Part shown: positions 1-5,216 of the stretch, in pieces | Layout: each line of letters starts with the position of its first letter | How positions within the stretch are numbered: position 1 is the stretch's first letter | DNA from: an uncultured Acidobacteriota bacterium | Lineage (GTDB): Bacteria; Acidobacteriota; Vicinamibacteria; Vicinamibacterales; SCN-69-37 | Direction of reading: 5' to 3' | Assembly: GCA_937880585.1 (NCBI GenBank) | Contig: CALFMR010000523.1 | Coordinates: 1-8,404, forward strand | Length of the DNA: 8,404 nucleotides | The notes under the pieces: model-generated | What the model saw: the letters and a program-made list of their open reading frames with translations, nothing else | Told to the model about the DNA's origin: nothing | Database searches by the model: none | Program-made: the position numbers and the translations under genes

Positions 1-1575
1 CATGCGTGGCTTGGTGAAGTCGAGCGGAATCGCCGGTTCGGCCGGCACAACAGGCAGCGCGCGCGCGGCCGGGCCGTTCGGCGTCTCGGGCACGGCGGCC
101 GTGCCGTCGAAGCGCAGCCGCCAGATGCGGCCGTGGCCGACGAGCTTGTCCAATTGATATTGGAGGATCTTGTGGCGCAGGTACGAACCCGGTCCGGTCC
201 ACTGCGCTTCCTGAATGATGCCGCGGTACATGTCCGCGATGTAGACGGTGCCGTCCGGCGCTGTCCGCAAATTGACCGGGCGGAACAGCGGGTCGCGGCT
301 GAGGATGAACTCCGATCCCGGATAGGCGTTGCGCAGTTGCGTGAGACCGGTCGGCTCGGTCGATCGGGTCGCGATGTCATCCTTGCGGATCGTCACCGTC
401 CCCTCCGCGTCCCACGGCTGAAGCTCGATCGACACGGGCGATTCGCCGACGAGTCCACCCCGCACCGTCTTGCCGTCCTTGGTCGTGAGGATCACGGTGT
501 CGACCTTGACGATCTTGGCGCGCCGGATGAGACGGCCGACCGGCTCGACGAACAGGAGGTCGCCCTTCAGATCGTCCGGCACGCGATCACCGCGCACGAT
601 GTCGGGACCAGCCGTCGCCGTGGCGTGATTCAGCACGCCGAGCGGCATGCGCACGCGGCCCATGCCGCCCTGCATGTCGCCGAGACCCTCGATCGGCCAA
701 ACCACGTCGAAGCCCGGTTCGTATTCATCGAAGGTATTCGCCGGGCCGTTGGCCGTAGCCGGATGCGGACTGATGCGGAACGCGCCGTACTCGATGGGCA
801 CCTGGAAGTTCAGCGGTCCGCGCTCGCAGCCCGCGCACACGAACCACATCTTCCCGTCGTCGTCCATCGACAGGCCCCACTGACCGCCATTCGATCCGGT
901 CGGCTCGCGCAGGATGCCGTGCGGCGTCCAGCGGAAGCGGAACGCGTTGTAGGTGCTGTAGATCCAGTTGTCCAGGCCCCAGACGAAGCCGCTCTGCTCG
1001 TGCTCGAGGTTGCCGTCACGGTTGAGGCCGACGCCGCTGAAGAACACCTCGCGCTTGTCGGCCACACCGTCGCCGTTGGTGTCCGTCCACTTGACGACGT
1101 CATCCGAGTCCGTTTCGTTCGTCAGGATGCTGTCGTGATCGAGCGGCAGGATCATGCGCGGCAGGACGAGATGATCCACGAAGACCGTGTGCGTGTCGTA
1201 CGTGCCGTCGCCGTTGGTGTCTTCCCAGCGCGTGATGCGATTGACGGGCGCGCGCTGGTCGGTGCCTTCAACGTCAGGCATATAGCTGCGGAACTCCGCC
1301 ACGTACATGCGGCCGTCGCCGTCGAACTCGATGACGGCCGGCGCGACGATGTCGGGATCGGACAGCACGAGCTCCATGCGATAGCCGGGCGGCAGGACGA
1401 AGCTCTTCGCCTCCTGCTCGGGCGTCTCGGCCTGGATGGGCGTCTTCGGCGAAAAATCCGCGCCTTCGTTGCTGTTGCCGGCCGTCTGCGCGAACAGCGA
1501 GAGTCCGGCGGTCGCGACCAGTCCGGCCGCGACGACCGCAGCACACTGGAACCGGCGACGAGTTCGATTCGACAT
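1..1575 (-). CDS. Secreted propeller-type (TIGR02604/DUF7133-like) dehydrogenase, N-terminal part, cut by window edge
   Basis: Reading leftward from ATG at 1573-1575, the frame stays open for 525 codons to base 1, so the 3' end lies outside the window. Residues 1-29 look like a Sec signal peptide: basic start NRTRRR, a hydrophobic stretch, then LFAQ. Residues from about 48 form a beta-propeller of the putative membrane-bound dehydrogenase family, with the Asp-rich calcium-type loops DTNGDG (twice) and the signatures WTPHGILREPTGSNG, DMYRGIIQEAQWTGPG and HGRIWRL. It is a clear paralogue of the protein at 5217-8069, sharing these motifs in order. Two differences stand out: a segment at about residues 359-408 absent from the paralogue, and a CAGC motif at 247-250. 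By analogy the missing part would carry HEAT-like repeats and cytochrome c. GGAGAGG at 1584-1590 is a fitting ribosome binding site. The family assignment is firm. Exported sugar or alcohol oxidation is inference. Confidence 0.9.
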   Translation of the reverse strand, partial: MSNRTRRRFQCAAVVAAGLVATAGLSLFAQTAGNSNEGADFSPKTPIQAETPEQEAKSFVLPPGYRMELVLSDPDIVAPAVIEFDGDGRMYVAEFRSYMPDVEGTDQRAPVNRITRWEDTNGDGTYDTHTVFVDHLVLPRMILPLDHDSILTNETDSDDVVKWTDTNGDGVADKREVFFSGVGLNRDGNLEHEQSGFVWGLDNWIYSTYNAFRFRWTPHGILREPTGSNGGQWGLSMDDDGKMWFVCAGCERGPLNFQVPIEYGAFRISPHPATANGPANTFDEYEPGFDVVWPIEGLGDMQGGMGRVRMPLGVLNHATATAGPDIVRGDRVPDDLKGDLLFVEPVGRLIRRAKIVKVDTVILTTKDGKTVRGGLVGESPVSIELQPWDAEGTVTIRKDDIATRSTEPTGLTQLRNAYPGSEFILSRDPLFRPVNLRTAPDGTVYIADMYRGIIQEAQWTGPGSYLRHKILQYQLDKLVGHGRIWRLRFDGTAAVPETPNGPAARALPVVPAEPAIPLDFTKPRM

Positions 1576-1636
1576 GGTGGGAACCTCTCCCTGGGGACCG
1601 GACGGGAGCCGCACGACCATCAGCGCGCGCTCGATA

Positions 1637-1650
1637 TGGAACCGCTTCCA
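1637..1650. promoter_or_regulatory. Candidate LacI/GalR-family operator
   Basis: TGGAACCGCTTCCA is a 14-bp near-palindrome with six of seven symmetric pairs and a central CpG, the form typical of LacI/GalR-family operators. It starts 5 bp downstream of the -10 box, so it covers the expected transcription start, a classic repression position. A LacI-family regulator is encoded at 4103-5149. A further half-site-like TGAAACCGG lies at 1686-1694, just upstream of the -35 box. That this regulator binds here is inference. Confidence 0.5.
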
Positions 1651-1655
1651 CGCGG

Positions 1656-1685
1656 CTTATATCATTGCGATCGCAGAAGCGTCAA
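1656..1685 (-). promoter_or_regulatory. Sigma70-like promoter of the leftward dehydrogenase gene
   Basis: On the minus strand there is a -35 box TTGACG (1680-1685), an 18-bp spacer, and a -10 box TATAAG (1656-1661). Both boxes match the sigma70 consensus at five of six positions. The predicted start near 1649 gives a leader of about 74 nt before the ATG at 1575. The spacer contains the perfect 10-bp palindrome TGCGATCGCA (1666-1675), which could be an extra binding site. The upstream beta-helix gene ends at 1778, so this promoter would give the dehydrogenase gene its own transcript. Confidence 0.6.
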
Positions 1686-1777
1686 TGAAACCGGACGCGC
1701 GCGCATGGTCCGCCGCGTCCTCAATTGGACGTGACGACGCGCGGTTCAGCCGTCAGCGTGCGAAACGCCTGTTGAGA

Positions 1778-3814
1778 CTATCGAGATTGGCAGGTCGCCT
1801 GCGCCGCGAGCGGATGATCGGGCGGGACCCAACCGCTGCCCACGCGCACCCATCCACGCACCGGCGATGCGGGCTGCAGTCCCGCGGCACACGCCGGAAG
1901 GCCGCTCGTCGAGGGTTGGCTCGGCGGCGGCGTGGATGGCGGCGGTGGGGTCGTCGAACCGCCGCTGCTGCCTCCACCAGCCATGGCGGCAATCGCCAAT
2001 GGATGATCGGGCGGCAGCCAGCCGCCGTTCACGCAAATCCAGTTCGACACCGGCTTGGCGGTGGTGCAGGACGTCGTAGGCGGTGGCGTTGAGGGAGGGG
2101 GAGTGGAGGGAGGCGGCGTCGACGGGGGCGGCGTGGTCGGCGGACTGCCAAGGCCCGCCGCAATGGCCAGCGGGTGATCGGGCGGCAGCCAGCCGCCATT
2201 AACACAGACCCAGTTCGATACCGGCTTCGCCGTCGTGCACGTGACCGGCGACGAAGGCGTCGAGGGTGGCGGCGTCGCCCCGCCGTTTTGCACGGTCACC
2301 GTCACGGGCGACGACGTCCGCGCGTTACCCGCGGCGTCGCGTGCGAGTGCGCGGATGACGTGCGACCCATTGGCCACACTCGTCGACGTCCAGGTAATGC
2401 CGTACGGCGCCGACGGGTCCTCGCCGCCGACCGTCGCGTTGTCGACCGTGAACCAGACGCTCGCGACACCGACGTTGTCCGAGGCCGACGCGCCGAGCGC
2501 CACGGTGCCCGAGACGACGGCGCTCGCCTTCGGCGAGGTCACCGAGACCGACGGCGCGGTCGTATCGGCCGCCGGCGCGCTGTTCCCCGCGTATTCGTCG
2601 GCGCCGACATCGGGATTGCCGCCGACCGGACGCGTCCCGCCATCCCAATCGAATGGCGCATCACTGTTGGCGACACCGCGGTCGATGGCCGACGTGGCCG
2701 TGGACTTCAAGTGCAGGTCTCCCGCCGCCGGATTCACGAACCAGCTCGACGATGCGGTCCAGACGTTGCCCGACTGCGCGGCGGTCGCGCCATCGCGAAG
2801 CTGCGCGGCGCGATCGGCGAGATTGTTGATGATCGTGACGCCGGTCGTGTTCGGGAACCGCACCTCGATCGCGTTCGGGTATTGCCCGTTCAGGAAGATC
2901 GTGTTGTGGACGATCTTCGTGCCGGGCGAATCGAATGCGGCAATGGCGACGTCACCGCCGGCGCCCTGGCTCCGATAAATGAAGTTGTTACGGATGATGC
3001 CGCCGGAATGATCGGTGCCCGATACGTCTTGAAGTCCGAAGCTGATCTCACGCTGGCAATCGATGAACGTGTTGCCGTCGGCGATCGATCCGCTCGAGTG
3101 ATTCCACATGAGGATGGCCGGTCCGGCGAGCTGGCCCTGCGGAGCGCGGATGCGGCGGAACAGATTGTTCCGGATGATCCAGTTGGCGCCCGTGTGCACG
3201 TCCACACCGTTCGTGTAGTCGGACGGGGCCGTGTTCGTGTACTCGAACACCGAGTACTCGACGAGGCCGTTGTTCACACCCGCCCCGCTGTTGTCGGGAT
3301 TCGACTTGATGAACTGCTCGCCAGCGTTGATCAGGTGGACGTTATAGATGTGCGGCGACTGCGTCCCCGCGTTCAGCATGATCGGATGCTGATAGACGTC
3401 GCGAATCGTGAGGTCGGCAATCGTCAGGTTCGTGACGTTGCCCCCGCTCCAGATCCCGAACGGCACCGTATCGCTGGCCACGCCCATCCCTTTGCCCACG
3501 AGCACGACGTCGTCGCGATTGTTCGTCGCGCCGCGCACCGTCACGTTCGAGAACGTGCCGTTGATCCACAGCGTGCTCGTCAGGTTGTAGGTACCCTTGG
3601 CGATGACGATGGTGTCGCCCGAGTGGATCGAGGAGACCGCCGACTGCAGTTGAGCGACCGTCGACACATTGTGCACGTTGCCTGTGAGCGCAAGCGCCGG
3701 CGCCGAGTCGGGTGATTTGGCGTCGACGCGAGGCGCCGACGTCCACAACACCGTCGCACCAGCGAGCACCGCCAGTCCAGCCCAGGCGCGTTGGCGCGCA
3801 CGAAAAGCCTTCAT
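1778..3814 (-). CDS. Secreted right-handed parallel beta-helix protein with Ig-like domain and C-terminal GGWLPPDHP repeats
   Basis: The product has 678 residues. Residues 1-32 form a signal peptide, with likely cleavage after VDA. Residues about 45-408 read as a right-handed parallel beta-helix: regularly spaced Asn/Ile/Val-rich rungs such as NLTIADLTI, WIIRNNLFRRI, GIIRNNFIYRS and VTIINN, ending in PDVGADEY, a common end of such domains. Residues 417-509 are a bacterial Ig-like domain (SVTSPKASAVVSGTV, then ALARDAAGN). The C-terminus has three copies of a small motif around GGWLPPDHPLA, joined by Pro/Thr/Ser linkers. Many beta-helix proteins are polysaccharide lyases or hydrolases, but I cannot identify catalytic residues, so enzyme activity is a guess and a binding or adhesin role is possible. 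AGGTGG lies 6 nt before the ATG and supports the start. It is secreted, probably to the cell surface or medium. There is no clear terminator after its stop. Confidence 0.92.
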   Translation of the reverse strand: MKAFRARQRAWAGLAVLAGATVLWTSAPRVDAKSPDSAPALALTGNVHNVSTVAQLQSAVSSIHSGDTIVIAKGTYNLTSTLWINGTFSNVTVRGATNNRDDVVLVGKGMGVASDTVPFGIWSGGNVTNLTIADLTIRDVYQHPIMLNAGTQSPHIYNVHLINAGEQFIKSNPDNSGAGVNNGLVEYSVFEYTNTAPSDYTNGVDVHTGANWIIRNNLFRRIRAPQGQLAGPAILMWNHSSGSIADGNTFIDCQREISFGLQDVSGTDHSGGIIRNNFIYRSQGAGGDVAIAAFDSPGTKIVHNTIFLNGQYPNAIEVRFPNTTGVTIINNLADRAAQLRDGATAAQSGNVWTASSSWFVNPAAGDLHLKSTATSAIDRGVANSDAPFDWDGGTRPVGGNPDVGADEYAGNSAPAADTTAPSVSVTSPKASAVVSGTVALGASASDNVGVASVWFTVDNATVGGEDPSAPYGITWTSTSVANGSHVIRALARDAAGNARTSSPVTVTVQNGGATPPPSTPSSPVTCTTAKPVSNWVCVNGGWLPPDHPLAIAAGLGSPPTTPPPSTPPPSTPPPSTPPPTTSCTTAKPVSNWICVNGGWLPPDHPLAIAAMAGGGSSGGSTTPPPPSTPPPSQPSTSGLPACAAGLQPASPVRGWVRVGSGWVPPDHPLAAQATCQSR
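1781..2239 (-). repeat. Three C-terminal mini-domain repeats within the beta-helix protein
   Basis: Copy 1 (2156-2239, residues 526-553) and copy 2 (1985-2068, residues 583-610) differ at one of 28 residues, Val versus Ile, in the frame CTTAKPVSNW-x-CVNGGWLPPDHPLAIAA. Copy 3 (1781-1900, residues 639-678) is diverged: GWVRVGSGWVPPDHPLAAQA. Copies 1 and 2 have two Cys ten residues apart (C-x10-C). Copy 3 lacks the second Cys and has Cys at 642 and 675 instead. The first two DNA copies differ at many third codon positions, so the near-identity is kept at protein level. I recognise no named domain here; a cell-surface or carbohydrate-binding module is a guess. Confidence 0.85.
2069..2155 (-). repeat. 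Pro/Thr/Ser linker with tandem TPPPS units
   Basis: This stretch encodes residues 554-582, including four consecutive TPPPS/TPPPT units between mini-domain copies 1 and 2. A similar linker (residues 611-638, 1901-1984) separates copies 2 and 3. Such linkers keep secreted modules apart and are often extended and protease-resistant. The 15-bp units are a likely site for copy-number change. Confidence 0.75.
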
Positions 3815-3820
3815 TAATTA

Positions 3821-3826
3821 CCACCT
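3821..3826 (-). promoter_or_regulatory. Ribosome binding site of the beta-helix gene
   Basis: AGGTGG on the minus strand is separated by 6 nt (3815-3820) from the ATG at 3812-3814. It fixes the start of the beta-helix gene and argues against an overlapping alternative start in another frame at 3824. Confidence 0.7.
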
Positions 3827-3866
3827 GCGCGTCAGCGAAAGATTTACGGAGGCGGCGTGCAAAAAC

Positions 3867-3882
3867 TGCGTGTGAGCACGCA
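3867..3882. promoter_or_regulatory. Perfect 6-bp inverted repeat upstream of the beta-helix gene
   Basis: TGCGTG, a 4-nt spacer TGAG, then CACGCA form a perfect inverted repeat 53-68 nt upstream of the beta-helix start codon. It could be a regulator site or a leader hairpin. I found no convincing -35/-10 pair nearby, so its role is open. Confidence 0.35.
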
Positions 3883-4002
3883 ATCGGAGCCGGCGGCCTT
3901 GCGCGGATCGCGTCAAAGACTCAGCGGTTTGCACTCGAAGCCGGTACGGCCTCGCGCCGGCTTGGTGGGAAAGCAACATATGTGCCGGGCCGACGCGAAA
4001 AC

Positions 4003-4090
4003 GTCGAACGTGGAACTTCGAACGTGGAATGACGCTCGGTGGCTCCGGAGTCCGATTCGTATTTCAAAGTTCAAAGTTCGAAGTTCGAAA
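4003..4090. repeat. Inverted pair of 7-bp repeat arrays, potential long hairpin
   Basis: Two four-unit arrays of a degenerate heptamer face each other. At 4003-4030 the plus strand reads GTCGAAC, GTGGAAC, TTCGAAC, GTGGAAT. At 4063-4090 it reads TTCAAAG, TTCAAAG, TTCGAAG, TTCGAAA. Reverse-complementing one array gives the motif of the other, so the 88-bp element can fold into an imperfect stem of about 28 bp with a 32-nt loop that itself holds the palindrome CTCCGGAG (4043-4050). It begins 12 bp past the stop codon of the LacI-type gene, so it may act as its terminator or mRNA end. The rest of the 3815-4102 gap shows only the beta-helix leader. Confidence 0.7.
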
Positions 4091-4102
4091 TTTATCGGCC
4101 CT

Positions 4103-5149
4103 CTACACGACCCGGAGGTGCCGTCTCGGCGTCTCGTTTGACGGGGGCCCGGCGCTCTCGCGCACGACGAGCTGCATCGGCAGTTCGACTTTTTCGAGTC
4201 GTCCGGGGCTCGCCATCGCTTCGAACAGCCGCGCCGACGCGACGCGGCCAATTTCGCGCAGCGGCTGCCCCATCGACGTGAGCGCCGGCCAGACGAGCTC
4301 GCCTTCGGGCAGCCCGTCGAAGCCAACGATCGACAGATCCGCCGGGATCCGGACGCCATGCTGATGCGCGACGCGCATGAAGCCGAACGCCAGCGCGTCG
4401 TTCGCCAGGACGACGGCCGTGACCTCCAGCGGACGGTCGAGGAACTCGCGCGCCAGATCGCTGCCGGCTTCGGCCTCCCAGCTCCGGCACGCGAACGTCG
4501 CCTGCGGCGCGAGGCGCAACCCCTCGACCGCCAGCCCATCGGCCAACCCGCGGCCGCGGTGCTTCGAATCGATCGAATGCGCGGGGCCGCCGACGAACGC
4601 GACGTGACGATGTCCGAGGCCCGCGAGATACCGGCCGACGTCGCGGCCCGCCTCGTAGTTGCGGCACCGCAGCACGGGCACGTGCGTCAGCGCCTCGTCG
4701 GGCGCGACGGCAATCGTCGGCAGCCCCGCATCGACGGCCGCGCGCAAGAGCGACCGTTCGCGCCGCTGCGACTTGACGACGATGAGCCCGTCGACGCGAT
4801 GGCCGCGGATCCACTCGAACACGCGCGCCGGATCGTACTGGCCGCGCAGTTCGAGACTCGAGAGCATCAGGCTGGCGTCGCGCGTGAGAAGCTCTTCTTC
4901 GATGCCGGCGAGCACGTGGACGAACCACGGATCCTCGCTCGAATCGACGACGACCCCGATCGATCCACGACGGCCGAGGCTGAGGTTGCGCGCCGTCCAC
5001 GACCGTTCGTAGCCGAGCGTCGCGATGACCTCGGCCAGCCGCGCGCGCACTTCCTGGCTGACGTAGCGGCCGTTGAGAAACCGCGACACCGTGCTGACCG
5101 CCACGCCCGCCTCGCGGGCCACGGTGGCGATGGTCGGTTTCTTCGGCAT
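4103..5149 (-). CDS. LacI/GalR-family transcriptional regulator
   Basis: The product has 348 residues, the usual length for the family. Residues 5-27 are the LacI-type helix-turn-helix (PTIATVAREAGVAVSTVSRFLNG), followed by the hinge helix TARNLSLGR (52-60) with Leu56 where the minor-groove leucine is expected. From residue 63 (SIGVVVDSSEDPWF) to about 335 is the periplasmic-binding-protein-like effector domain, with the conserved NDALAFGFMRVAHQHGVRIPADLSIVGFDGLP-type block split across its C-terminal half. It should bind a sugar or derivative and repress genes through an operator with central CpG. I chose ATG 5147-5149 because the family starts a few residues before the helix-turn-helix; ATG 5218 or 5326 would extend into or past the divergent gene. 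No clear ribosome binding site precedes the start. It is divergent from the gene at 5217, a usual layout for a local regulator. Confidence 0.93.
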   Translation of the reverse strand: MPKKPTIATVAREAGVAVSTVSRFLNGRYVSQEVRARLAEVIATLGYERSWTARNLSLGRRGSIGVVVDSSEDPWFVHVLAGIEEELLTRDASLMLSSLELRGQYDPARVFEWIRGHRVDGLIVVKSQRRERSLLRAAVDAGLPTIAVAPDEALTHVPVLRCRNYEAGRDVGRYLAGLGHRHVAFVGGPAHSIDSKHRGRGLADGLAVEGLRLAPQATFACRSWEAEAGSDLAREFLDRPLEVTAVVLANDALAFGFMRVAHQHGVRIPADLSIVGFDGLPEGELVWPALTSMGQPLREIGRVASARLFEAMASPGRLEKVELPMQLVVRESAGPPSNETPRRHLRVV

Positions 5150-5171
5150 CGGCGCGAGTATCTTAGCTGTC

Positions 5172-5200
5172 TTGTCTCTGTCGGCCGATGCCGCTATGGT
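5172..5200 (+). promoter_or_regulatory. Weak candidate promoter for the rightward dehydrogenase gene
   Basis: TTGTCT (5172-5177), a 17-bp spacer and TATGGT (5195-5200) each match the sigma70 boxes at four of six positions. The predicted start lies near 5207, giving a leader of only about 10 nt that would begin at the GAGG ribosome binding site. The spacer holds the palindrome TCGGCCGA (5181-5188). The whole divergent gap is 67 bp, so promoters may also lie inside the neighbouring gene. Confidence 0.3.
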
Positions 5201-5206
5201 GTCGCC

Positions 5207-5210
5207 GAGG
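5207..5210 (+). promoter_or_regulatory. Ribosome binding site that selects ATG 5217
   Basis: GAGG followed by 6 nt and ATG at 5217-5219 supports this start over an upstream in-frame ATG at 5073. The chosen start places a signal peptide exactly at the N-terminus; the earlier one would prepend 48 residues antisense to the regulator's DNA-binding domain. Confidence 0.6.
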
Positions 5211-5216
5211 TTTGTC

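Noticed and set aside
133..1734. Long plus-strand open frame of 533 codons
   Set aside because: It is antisense to the dehydrogenase gene, is Arg/Ala/His-rich with no domain or signal, and arises from high-G+C codon bias of the real minus-strand gene.
1741..1777. Terminator after the beta-helix gene
   Set aside because: Only a weak GCG/CGC pairing is present, with no strong stem and no T-run.
2174..3715. Long plus-strand open frame of 513 codons
   Set aside because: It is antisense to the beta-helix gene, has Arg/Val/Asp-rich composition without recognisable motifs, and has no ribosome binding site.
5073..5216. 48-codon upstream extension of the rightward dehydrogenase
   Set aside because: It would be antisense to the regulator's DNA-binding domain and would bury the signal peptide; GAGG before ATG 5217 fits better.
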